Source: Chaetoderma sp. LZ-2023a (Eukaryota > Mollusca > Caudofoveata > Chaetodermatida > Chaetodermatidae). Taken from it: a DNA stretch of 64,000 nucleotides. Under the pieces are notes generated by a model, which worked only from the letters and a program-made list of their open reading frames with translations, had not been told where the DNA came from and did no database searches. Below, piece by piece: positions 55,162 to 64,000 of this stretch. The stretch spans positions 107,965,387-108,029,386 of the forward strand of contig CM067370.1 in NCBI GenBank assembly GCA_034401795.1. Reading direction: 5' to 3'. Each line of letters opens with the position of its first letter. Within the stretch, counting starts at the first letter, position 1. A program made the translations under genes and the position numbers.

Positions 55162-57165
55162 GCAGTCATTTGAACATTTCCGGTCTGTCGTGAAGACACA
55201 GACCCTTGTTCTGAGTGATTAGATCCCTTCGGTCTGGAAGAGGGATTGGATTGCAGATCAGAAGGTCCAGCAGATCCGTAAACCATGATCAGCCTGGCCA
55301 ATGAGGGGTGATCAGTAGTACTTGGCATACTCGCTCTCTTACCTTTGCCAGAACTTTCGGGATGAGAATCGTTGGATGATACGCATACGCGTACATTCCT
55401 TTCCTACTTATCGCCAGTGCGTCTACTGCCAAGGCTAGCGGGTGCAGGATCGGTGACACATATGTGACCATCTTTGCGTTTAGTTTCATCGCAAACAGAT
55501 CCAAATTTGGTTTGCCCCAATGTTTGAATAGAACCTCCGCTAAAGATTGGTTGAGCTGCCATTCCGTCGGACGACAAACCATCCTTCGACTGAACGCATC
55601 TGCTTGGATGTTCAGTCTTCCTGGAATGTGTGCTGCCCGAAGAATAATATTCCTCCCTTGGCACCACAGCAGAAGGTTCCAAATCATCATGCACAACTCT
55701 GGTGACCTCGTCCCGCCTTGGCGGTTCAAATAAGACACCACTGTTAAGTTGTTTGTCCTTATTAGGACAATCTTGTCTCGGATTAAATTCTCGAATTTTC
55801 GAAGTGCCAATACCACCGCAAATAATTCAAGAACATTGATATGTTTCTGCGCATTGGTCCGATCCCATTTCCCTGACACTGATCGATTGTCCAATACCGC
55901 TCCCCAACCCATCGTTGATGCATCTGTAAAGATGGACATCTGTGGTTGAGGAGGTTGTAGAGGAACACCTCGCAGGAGATTTTGTTCTGATAACCACCAC
56001 TGAAGATGGAATATCAATAGTTCTTTTACTGGAATTCTCAGAGATAACGGATCCGTTTTCTGAGACCAGAACGACATAAAATACATCTGAATCGGCCTGC
56101 GCCTGAGTGCTGCATAAGGAACCACTTTCTCCAGAGACACTAGTAAACCCAGTATTCTGAGAAATTGGCACGCCATCAGATAGGCTCCTAGAGCAACCGA
56201 CTCCAGAACTGCAATCAGGCTCTTGACTCTGCTCTCCGCCGGAAAAGCTACGCCGTCCCCGAGATTGAAATATTCCCAGATAAACAAACTCCTGGGATGG
56301 AGTCAATTCTGATTTCTCTAGATTCACAATCCATCCTAGATCCTTTAGTAAGGCTAGGACTACCTGAAGATTGTTGCGCAGATTGACTGGATTCCCCGCC
56401 TTCAGCAGCCAGTCGTCTATGTAAGTATGAACAGCTATGTTTCTCCTGCAAAGACAAGAAGTCATGGCGAGGACCACTTTGGTGAAGACCCTCGGAGCTG
56501 TGGTCAAGCCGAATGGAAGTGCATTGAATTCCCAAACATTGTCTTGGAACGCAAAGCGAAGGTATTTCTGAAAAGGAATTGACATTGGAATATGAAAATA
56601 TGCATCCTTCAGATCTATCAACACTGCCCACATGCCTTTCCTCAAACCCGACATCACTGCCGCTACAGTCTCCATCTGATACTTTGGTGACAGAATAAAC
56701 TTGTTTAACGGTTTGAGATTGAGAATCGGTCTCCACCCGCCGGTGCATTTCGGAACGAGGAACATCATCAAATAGAAGCCTGAAGATGACTGATTGCCGA
56801 CTAAGTGAATCGCATTCTTCCGCTGAAGAGTCGATTTCTGAGCAAATGGCCTATAGACGATCGGATTCCCTTGGAACGGGAGTCCACACTGGAGTCGATG
56901 TTAACGGAACTAACGATTGACGGATGAGCCAGTCCGGTTTGTAGCCGTTTCTTAACCACTGACAGACTAAACAATCTTGCACGACCTGTTCCCACTGGTT
57001 TGAGAACAGTTGAAGTCTGCCTCTGACGGAAGGAATCTGCACACAATTTGCGATCGATATTGCACGAGACAACGTTAATTCGCCTACATGAAGATCCTCG
57101 ACTCGACTCATTCCTGGTGATACTGGAGCGGATCCCACCGGAAACCTGTCAGGACCATCCCCCAC
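55162..57165 (-). pseudogene. DIRS copy 2 RT-RNase H remnant
   Basis: The RT core with 'YIDD' is in frame 56771-55827 and RNase H with 'IFTDASTMGWGAVL' is in frame 56287-55289. The frames are split by a small deletion near 56265. The N-terminal part (57165-56851) is in another frame. Confidence 0.88.
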
Positions 57166-57195
57166 CCCACCCCGTGGTTTCTTGGCAAACGATGG

Positions 57196-59157
57196 TCACG
57201 AACCGCCACCACGGCTATCCTTACGGTGGCCGCTGCGACCCGAACCGCCACCCTTCCTATCCTCCTCATACGACCTCTTATTAGAGGACTTGTATGAGGA
57301 AGAACGACCAGGACCGTGCGAACCGGATGCCCGATGGGTATCACGGCCAGAAGGACGGAAGGGCGATCTTTGGCGCTGCCTCTGCTGCTCCTGTCGGTGC
57401 TGCTTGTAGGACTGCTGCGGCTGAGTCCCTTTCGTCGACTTCCATGACTTGCCGACTACTTCTTGTTCCGCAACCATTGATGCGACCTTGGATAAGGCTT
57501 GCTGTGCCGAGCCGCCGAACAAGCCTGGACCTATGAATGGCGTGGAAGACAACGCAGCCCTCATTTCAGGTCATGGTTCTACAAAATTGAGAACCATTCT
57601 CCGTCGCTCAGCCAATGATCTCGTGATCACCCTGGCCAGGCAATCTTGAGATAGGCGCATGGTGTACCGGATAATTCCGGGAGGAGCCTCTGGCACTACC
57701 CCCCACCTTCCACCGCGCAGGTCAGCATACCCTGCAGGACGGTACAGTCGTGCGAAAGCGCCGCCATGGCAGCTCTCGCCGCATCCTCAATGAGGGTCAA
57801 CCCATTGAAAGGATCTTTATTTGTCTGCGAAACTAACGGACGAGAATGCCCCTTAGCTTTGCCAGCTATGGCCTATTCAGTACCTCTCTCTCCCCGACGG
57901 AAAGCCGTGGGACTCGGGCATACTGATGATAGGCTTGCTCCGGAAAACGGACCCTACTAATCCCTTTCGGGGCCTTCGGACGCGCAGTCTGGCTGGACCA
58001 TACGATACGCCGCCACCTCCAACATGTCAGAGGTCAAGGTATCCAAAGGCACAGCAGGCATGGCAGAAGATCTACTGGACAGATCGCTAGCCACTCGCTC
58101 TGACATCCGCTCCATTGCCGGATCACGCTGAGATCCTCGATCCGATCCCAAACCTAGACGGCCGGACATCCATTCAAGGACCTGCACCCATTCAGCCTCG
58201 GTGGAGAAGGACGACTCATCCAACAAGGGACTGCCGTTCTCATCTCGCCCTTGGACGAGACAGACACCAACGATCCATGCTGAGGACTGTGAACTTGCTT
58301 ACTAGTGTAAACAATGCCCACAGACCGTGCACTCGCAGCTCCATTATCCAACGATTCACCGGACACGGACTCACTGAAATCCATCGGCTCCAGCACGGGA
58401 GCCGGGATCACAGCTGCATTACTCACGGTGGCCAACGGAAATCCGATAGAACCTGTAACCACCGGCGCCGGGATGCCGTCAAACACGACTCCAACGGCAG
58501 CACGGGCTGAACAAAATCCGGATGGAAGATGCCCGACGGAACGTCAACATCACCACCCGGCTGGCAAACCCGTACATAACCCGAAGGAGAACATTGGGAT
58601 GTATCAGGTACAGTCATCGCGGAAAGATCCGGCATGCCGGAATCCTACATGAGCAAAAGCTCTTCCTCCTCTGCCGTCGGCTCTTGAGCCAACGCAACAG
58701 GAGGTACAGGTGCAACACCCTCCGCAGCACTGACCGGACCACCGAAAGGTAGTCCTGCACCAGACTGCATCGACGGGATTGTGGATTGCAGGGACTCAAA
58801 CATGGTTTTAAACTGGGCAGCCCATACACCCAAAGCCGAGTCCATTCTCTCATTCAGGTGCTCCTCCAAGAATCTGTTGGACGCCTGATCTGCCTTGGCT
58901 TTGTCCCTCTCGATTCTGTCCAGTCGCCCATGCCGATCATGGTCGAACTCTGCCACTAACTCCGACGACCACTTCACACAAACATCGCAAGGACTTCCAA
59001 CCTTGCACTTCGCGCAAGCTATGCAGTGGTGACCAGCAAATCTCCGTTTCATGAACCGATTGCATTTGGTACACAAAGTATTCAGGCCTTTAGCCCTCTG
59101 CGAACACAAAGCAAGAATTAAAATGCTGCACATGACATTGATGACGAGCAAACGCAC
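57196..59157 (-). pseudogene. DIRS copy 2 gag-like remnant
   Basis: The Cys-rich N-terminus ('[17 protein letters not shown]') is at 59157-58645. The rest is broken into at least four frames: 58635-58423, 58486-58154, 58226-57957 and 57564-57196. The last retains the '[10 protein letters not shown]' and 'KGGGSGRSGHRKDSRGG' tail. Confidence 0.85.
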
Positions 59158-59752
59158 AATGACTTGATTGTAATATTAAAATTACTTAGAAACATTAACT
59201 TTCTCTTAAATTAATGATAATCAAGACTTACGGCAGGAGATATTTGAAATTTTTTAGAGTGGAAATTAATAAACACGGCTTGGTAATTAACTAACCGTTA
59301 AAATAACCCAGACAAACGTACCGATCGCTACAAACACCTTCATCAATGAAGTGAAGACTAAAGATCGGCACAATTAGAGTGCACAGACACGCCAAGCCGA
59401 AGGCAAACATAACTCATGGGCGCCGCCAACTTGGCTAAGAGCGCATCCATCTTGGAAGGAACTGAGTCGCAAGAGAAATTAATCGAGTACCCGCATAATG
59501 CTTAAACAGTTAAGGGTACCGGAATGACTCCAACAATGGCTACCATTTTAAAATAATGTGCCATTTAAGGAAAATTCAATCATTCATCACGGCACGAATG
59601 TATAAATTCTAGATTGATACAACCTGCCCCTGAGATGATTTCCCTTTCTCTTCCATGATGCCAGCAATAGAAAACTCCAACAACGCTGAATTTCGTTTAA
59701 AATTGAGAATTTTAAAGAGCTTAGAAAACGTGACTTCACAAGTCAGCAAAAC

Positions 59753-59925
59753 AGACGAATCTGACTGTGATTGGGAATTGACTCGGTACCTGGGGCTATG
59801 GTAATTCCTGGACATAGTATGGGCAGGACCAGGAGAGTGCGGAGTTTTAATTGTTTATTTTGAGCTAGCCTAGATAATAGACATTATCATAATAGTACAT
59901 CTGGTAAGTATTATTCGAAGTAGAA
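59753..59925. repeat. DIRS copy 2 5' inverted repeat and end
   Basis: Begins 'agacgaatctgactgtg' and ends 'gaagtagaa'. Same as 15088-15260 with scattered substitutions. Confidence 0.88.
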
Positions 59926-60519
59926 GGTAGTAGCGGGGTATGTCCCCCTTGAGGCGCCGGCTGTAGGGGGCCTTGAACTCTAAAAGTACCACCACTGTTT
60001 CGACTCCGTACCCCTTGTCATCGACCTCCAGGTTGGTGTACAGGATTTGCCACCCCTCGTCGGAGTCACGTTGCGGCACCAGGTTGAGTAGACAGTAGCC
60101 GTCGGGGCTGTCGGCGCGTCCCCGGTAGCCCAGCCACCCGGCGTCGACATGGATGTCGGTGCCACGTGCGCGTGTCCCGCAGTCGATCTTGAGCAGGCGC
60201 GCGCTCATGGCCTCAAAGAGTCCCCCACCAGCATGCCCCGCTGCCGCCGCTCCAGGTCTTGACCCCGCACTTCTGGCCCAGAACCTCCTCGACGCTCGAG
60301 TAGGGGTTCCACCCCATGATGGCGGCCAGTTCGGCGCCGCCTACCGTTGTTGCCTTGTTCTGCAGGCATCCCAGGCTGCGCTGTAGTGGGCCATCCACGA
60401 CCAGTTGGATAAACTGATCGTTCCATCTTGGTCTGGATGGCGTCTTCCTTCTGGCCCTCCGCTACACCCATACTTATCGCATCCGTCACATCGAAGACGG
60501 TAGGGTAATGCTCTTCCAC
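59926..60519 (-). pseudogene. PD-(D/E)XK exonuclease-like gene, interrupted
   Basis: Two minus frames. 60519-about 60420 has 'VTDAISMGVAEGQKEDAIQT'. A second frame then runs through 'GGAELAAIMGWNPYSSVEEV' and on through 60208 with 'GTRARGTDIHVDAG', 'ADSPDGYC' and 'VVLLEFKAPYSRR'. Asp in S-P-D-G followed by E-x-K is the metal-binding signature of YqaJ/lambda-type and herpesvirus alkaline-nuclease-type exonucleases. These enzymes resect DNA ends for recombination. The frame is cut after 'DIPRYY' by the DIRS insertion at 59925. Such an enzyme is not a standard Polinton gene. Homology judged by motif only. Confidence 0.6.
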
Positions 60520-60552
60520 AAGAATGCTTCAGGGAGCCCGTGGCTGAACCGT

Positions 60553-60750
60553 GTCTCTAAATGGCCGTTCAGACCCTATTATGTGTGGTTGATCACAAGG
60601 CGATCAGTGGTGTATATCACTGTGGATGCTTGTCTCTAAATGGGTGTTCAGACCCTATTATGTGTGGTTGATCACAAGGCGATCAGTGGTGTATATCACT
60701 GTGGATGCTTGTCTGTAAATGGGCGTTCAGACCCTATTATGTGTGGTAGT
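60553..60750. repeat. 79-bp tandem repeat, 2.4 copies
   Basis: Units begin 'gtctctaaatggccgttcag' at 60553, 60632 and 60711 and are almost identical. The third breaks off into the hairpin that follows. Confidence 0.9.
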
Positions 60751-60989
60751 AGTAGGGTCGATATTAAAATGATACTACCTCCCTCAACTGGTAGACGTTC
60801 GGCGATCCGTGGTGGCCCCCACCGCCCTCTCAATCCCTGGGGGCATAGCTCCCCTCTCCATCTAGAGGCATACACCAACCACATGTCTCAACAACACTAT
60901 GCCCCAGGGATTAAGAGGGCGGTGGGGCCACGGATCGCCGAACGGCTGCCAGTTGAGGGAGGTGGTATCATTTTAATACCGACCCTACT
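60751..60989. repeat. Large inverted repeat (hairpin)
   Basis: Left arm 60751-60847 ('agtagggtcgatattaaaat' to 'ctgggggcata') pairs with right arm 60898-60989 over more than 90 bp with few mismatches. The loop is 50 nt. Open frames on both strands arise from the palindrome. Resembles a foldback element or a terminal hairpin. Confidence 0.88.
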
Positions 60990-61172
60990 ATTGATGATAA
61001 TAGAGTGAAAATTCTCAATAAAGAGCTTGGTAAGTTTTCCACAAGTTGACTCTCAGCCAATATATTAGAAAACGGAAGTACCAGTATGCGCATGCGCAGT
61101 AGGTGGGGTCTGTCATGTGCATGACTGTGTACATCCACCTGCCCATTAGGGGCACCTAACTTTTTATAATTC

Positions 61173-61217
61173 TGAATATTATTGAACTTAGGGCCGATAT
61201 ACTAGTATATCAAGAGT
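61173..61217. repeat. Terminal inverted repeat, right
   Basis: 'tgaatattattgaacttagg' then 'gccgatatactagtatatc', inverse complement of 46545-46590. The Penelope element abuts it. Confidence 0.7.
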
Positions 61218-61245
61218 AAGTTTTACTACCAAAGGTAGATGATGG

Positions 61246-62283
61246 TTACCAATCAGCATGATTGATGCCGATTGGGTCCATACAATGTAGTTGATGGATC
61301 CAGAATTTTTTACGGTCCTTGCGGAAAGCTGTGGCTTCCGTGCTATCAGGATTGTGATGTAACACTTCGATGATTCTGTGGTTGACATCTGTGGGTCCGT
61401 GGTTGGGGAGATTAAAATGTTGTGCTACAGGCGTGTCTTTGTTGTTTTTAATGTCCCTCATATGTTCTTTGATGCGAACTTGGAATTCCCGTTTAGTTTC
61501 ACCTACATATTGTTTGCGGCATTGGTTACAGCTAAGTAGGTAGATAACATTCATTGTGTGACAGAATGTTTTTGTTTTGATGAAATATTTTAGCCCAGTG
61601 TGCCAGCTTTTGAAACTTTTTGTGCTGTCCATGTTTTTGCAAAATAGGCAGTTATTTTTGGCGCATGGATGTATAGGGTTTGCTATGCTTTTCCCTTTTT
61701 GTCCGAATTTTCTTGGGTCTGTGAATTTAGCAGTGACCAGTGTGTCCTTGAAGGACGGATTACGTCTGTGGCCAAAGATAGGTGTTTCTGTGAATGTTGC
61801 CCGACATTTTGGGCTGGACTGTAGTGTTGGCCCATGGCGTTTAATGATTTTTTGGGCTGATTTGCTGTGTTGCTGGAAATCAGTGATACATGGTATCCGA
61901 GTGTTGATTTCCTTGGTTGGTTTTGGCAAAAGTAGGTCTGAGCGGTTTTGTTGTATTGCTCTGTGCAGGCTGGTTATGAGGGTATCTGTTGGGTATCCTC
62001 TGATAGCATAGTGGTGAACCATTTCATGGGCATTTTTGAGAAAATCTGTTTCTCTGCTGCAAATCCTCCGTAGTCTCAGAAATTGACCATATGGGCTCGC
62101 TTGTTTGGAAGAGTTTGGGTGAGCCGATGAGTAGTGTAGATATCCGTGTGTATCTGTTGGTTTGGTATAGAGGTCGAAGCCTAAGTGTCTATTTGGAAGG
62201 ATAAACACTTTTGTATCCAAGAAATTGATGGAATCTGTGGATTGTTCTACTGTGAATTTAATCGTCGGGTGTGCGTTATTCAT
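61246..62283 (-). pseudogene. Penelope RT thumb plus GIY-YIG endonuclease
   Basis: 345 codons. The first part continues the RT ('SINFLDTKVFILPNRHLG', 'RGYPTDTLITSLHRA'). The C-terminal nuclease has a Cys-rich linker ('CAKNNCLFCKNM') and the GIY-YIG module with 'VIYLLSCNQCRKQYVGET', 'FQVRIKEHMRDI' and 'ATAFRKDRKKFWIHQL'. It overlaps the RT ORF by eight bases in a different frame: a small frameshift at about 62280 separates what should be one polyprotein. Confidence 0.9.
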
Positions 62284-63537
62284 GTGTTATGAATTTTGCT
62301 AGTGAATCGGAACCTTTGGTCCAGATTATGAAAATATCATCAATATAGCGATAGTATAGGGCCGGCTGTGTTTCAGCTATCCTGAGTATTTTTTCCTCGA
62401 GTTGGGCCATAAAAATGATGGCGTAGCTGGGTGCTAGTTTTGTGCCCATAGCTGTACCGCCGATTTGGAGATAATGTTCATCATTGAACTCGAAGTTGTT
62501 ACATGTGAGCACTAGTTTGAGTAACGTTAACAATCTGCATGGTGTTAGCGTGCCTGGACAGCCATGTGTTCTCAAATGTTGGGATACAGCTCTAAGATCC
62601 TCATTGTGAGGGATGTTAGTGTATAGTGATGTGACATCCATAGTAACTAGAATGGCATGAGGCGCTATGGCGCCAACAGTTTCTAGTTTGTTTATGTATG
62701 ATTTAATATTATGAAGATGAATTTTGATATGTTCATCGACAAAGCTACTGATGAGTTCAGTAGGGCTTCCATTGCCACTGATAATTGGTCTCCCTGGGGT
62801 AAGTTGGCCATTCATTTTTTTTTTATGAATTTTAGGAAATAGATAGAACCTGGCTGTTCGTGCGTTGTCGGTTCTGAGACCGTTAGCTATGTCTCTTGTG
62901 ATTTCACCACTGAGAATCATGTCCGTGATGGCGGTTTCTACGTTCTCTGCGTGGTACGTGGTGAGATCTGTGGTTTGTTTGGTATAGTAGTGAGTGTCAC
63001 TAAGTTGGCGAAGTGCTTCCTTTTTGTATGTTTCCGTGTCTTGGATAACAGTAGCCTGGCCTTTATCAGCTTTCTTGATGACAATAGTTTTGTCATATTT
63101 TAGCTGGTTGATAATCTTTCTCTGTGTGTTAGAAAGATTCCCATTATTATGTCTTCGGTGGGCTTTTTTGTTGATGTCGTGTTTGACGGATCTGATGAAC
63201 GCATCTAGTGTGGCGTCATTACCTGGGTTTGCTGTCCAGGTGCTGGCTGGTTTAAATTTATGTGACAGTTTGTCCATAAAATTGTTGGTGGGATTATCGG
63301 TTGGGGTAATGGGTGTGTCCGATGTAGAAATATTTCCGTTTTCCCAGTAGGTGGGTGGGAACTGGAAATGTAGTTTTAATCTCAGTCTTCTAAAGAATCT
63401 GTTTAGATCTTTATGAAGTTGGCCAAGGTTGGCCTCAATGACGTTGGGACTGAAGCCCAGTCCTAGATCTAGGACGTCTCATATCTCCTTGGAGATGGGT
63501 TTTGATGATAGATTGACAACAAAAGGTTTTTGTTGAC
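62276..63537 (-). pseudogene. Penelope reverse transcriptase
   Basis: Open from 63277 (ATG) to TAA at 62276, and in frame further upstream to about 63535 apart from a TGA at 63479-63481. Motifs: 'VIKKADKGQATVI', 'RFYLFPKIHKK', 'GRPIISGNGSPTE', 'MDVTSLYTNIPH', 'GTAMGTKLAPSYA' and the catalytic 'YRYIDDIFIIW' near residue 315 from the ATG. Upstream, 'DLGLGFSPNVIEANLGQLHK' is normal family sequence, so the ORF really starts beyond 63277. Confidence 0.9.
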
Positions 63538-63606
63538 TGGAGAATTAATTTTTATAATTTAGAAAAATATTAAAATTACAACAGTGATAAGTGATAGTGT
63601 TTACAT

Positions 63607-64000
63607 TTATGCAAGTCTTTTGAGTATTTGGAGGACTTGAGTCAGTGTGTCTTCCTTGTAGGGGCGCCTGTCTTGTTTGCCCTGTGGTCTCCTCGGTGGT
63701 GGGCATCTCTGGCCTGGTTCCCGTAGCGTGTTGCGGTTTCCTGGTCCTGGAGGTCTGCGCCTGTCCTTTTCTCTTGCCTGTACCCGCTTGGGTGGACTGG
63801 TCGACCGTTCCCGTGTTTTCAGTACCATGGCTCTGACTGCTTCCTGGCCTTCTAGAAAAACTGCTTCGTTTTCTGTAGCTGCCCTGAAACCCGCTTTGTG
63901 TTGTCTAACCAATTCTGAGAGGCGGTCAGCTCTGTTTCTGAGTAGTGAATGTAGATCAGACGTCAGTTGGAGACTGTGTTTGGTCAGAATGTCTTGCCAT
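63607..64000 (-). CDS. Penelope upstream ORF, basic, partial
   Basis: Open to the window edge (from an internal ATG/GTG at 63912 it is 101 aa). Begins in-window with 'LHSLLRNRADRLSELVRQHK', then a Pro/Arg-rich basic region ('REKDRRRPPGPGNRNTLREP') and ends 'LTQVLQILKRLA'. Coiled-coil-like, then nucleic-acid-binding in character. The 63540-63606 spacer is very AT-rich and could be an intron, though no clean donor in frame is visible. Confidence 0.6.
   Translation of the reverse strand, partial: WQDILTKHSLQLTSDLHSLLRNRADRLSELVRQHKAGFRAATENEAVFLEGQEAVRAMVLKTRERSTSPPKRVQAREKDRRRPPGPGNRNTLREPGQRCPPPRRPQGKQDRRPYKEDTLTQVLQILKRLA

Larger units (their letters stand above)
54526..59925 (-). mobile_element. 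DIRS retrotransposon copy 2, 3'-truncated and decayed
   Basis: Same family and strand as 8465-15260. Its high-coordinate end keeps the inverted repeat (59753-59911) and terminal 'ttattcgaagtagaa'. The low-coordinate end is cut at 54526, inside the recombinase, so the last roughly 1.17 kb is missing: the recombinase active-site end, the internal complementary region and the other inverted repeat. The right end falls inside the exonuclease-like reading frame. Confidence 0.92.
46545..61217. mobile_element. Decayed Polinton/adintovirus-like element, composite
   Basis: A compact, visibly GC-richer block between 45-bp inverted repeats. Gene order: DNA polymerase B fragment (+), integrase (-), about ten small ORFs on both strands, then an exonuclease-like gene (-). 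A DIRS copy is inserted at 54526-59925, so the element itself is about 9.3 kb. Protein-primed polymerase B next to a retroviral-type integrase defines Polintons/Mavericks and related virus-like elements. No packaging ATPase or protease was recognised. Nearly every gene has stops or frameshifts. The pairing of the inverted repeats with the whole block is inference: the left repeat lies next to a 5'-truncated polymerase gene. Confidence 0.75.
61218..64000 (-). mobile_element. Penelope-like retroelement, 5' end off window
   Basis: Coding strand minus, with reverse transcriptase followed by a GIY-YIG endonuclease, the diagnostic Penelope arrangement. A separate N-terminal ORF lies upstream. Few lesions (one stop and one frameshift in the main ORF), so insertion or inactivation is recent. 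The 3' end lies within about 30 bp of the endonuclease stop, next to the right inverted repeat. Confidence 0.92.

Noticed and set aside
60640-61008. Plus-strand 122-codon ORF
   Set aside because: Generated by the 79-bp repeat and the hairpin arms; mirrored on the other strand.
61577-63350. Plus-strand ORFs of 144 and 118 codons
   Set aside because: Antisense to the Penelope RT and nuclease, which have clear motifs.

Overview
Eukaryotic nuclear DNA, most likely from a bivalve mollusc or a related lophotrochozoan. The base composition is AT-rich. One conserved host gene is split into small exons, and its introns are packed with transposons. Several repeat families carry phrases I associate with bivalve genomes, such as a module opening with 'gaggcccaaggggcctgtgtcgc' and closing with 'ggtgagctaa'. 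The species call is inference.

Host gene. One gene is recognised: GCN1, the ribosome-bound HEAT-repeat activator of the eIF2alpha kinase GCN2, on the minus strand. Eighteen consecutive exons lie between 45953 (upstream) and 1639 (downstream). They encode about 1051 residues, roughly residues 1250-2300 of a protein of about 2670 aa (family numbering from memory). Every junction is GT-AG and every exon phase fits the next, so this part of the gene is intact. The 5' exons should lie beyond 64000 and the last exons below position 1. Introns without a large insertion are 0.35-2.4 kb. The long ones (4.3-9.4 kb) each hold identifiable repeats.

Layout. 1-1265: 41-bp minisatellite. 2.1-4.0 kb: long interspersed repeat in the last visible intron. 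8.46-15.26 kb: a complete DIRS tyrosine-recombinase retrotransposon with inverted terminal repeats, an internal complementary region and three long ORFs, inserted in a palindromic MITE. 18.64-23.52 kb: a Ty1/copia element in permuted order with inverted LTRs. 26.7-31.6 kb: repeat arrays with a nested 1.44-kb hAT-like element. 36.3-38.8 kb: a satellite-like block with a 180-bp period. 40.85-42.61 kb: a TTAA-flanked element. 43.44-44.44 kb: a second hAT-like element.

46.54-61.22 kb is a GC-richer block flanked by 45-bp inverted repeats. It holds a decayed Polinton/adintovirus-like element: protein-primed DNA polymerase B, convergent retroviral-type integrase, and about ten short, tightly packed ORFs of unknown function on both strands. 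It also holds a PD-(D/E)XK exonuclease-like gene interrupted by a second, truncated DIRS copy (54.53-59.93 kb), a 79-bp tandem repeat and a 240-bp hairpin. 61.2-64.0 kb: a recently broken Penelope-like element (RT plus GIY-YIG).

Overall the window is one housekeeping gene whose reading frame is preserved while its introns hold at least eight mobile-element classes. I saw no tRNA, rRNA or CRISPR. Boundaries are read by eye; no database search was possible.
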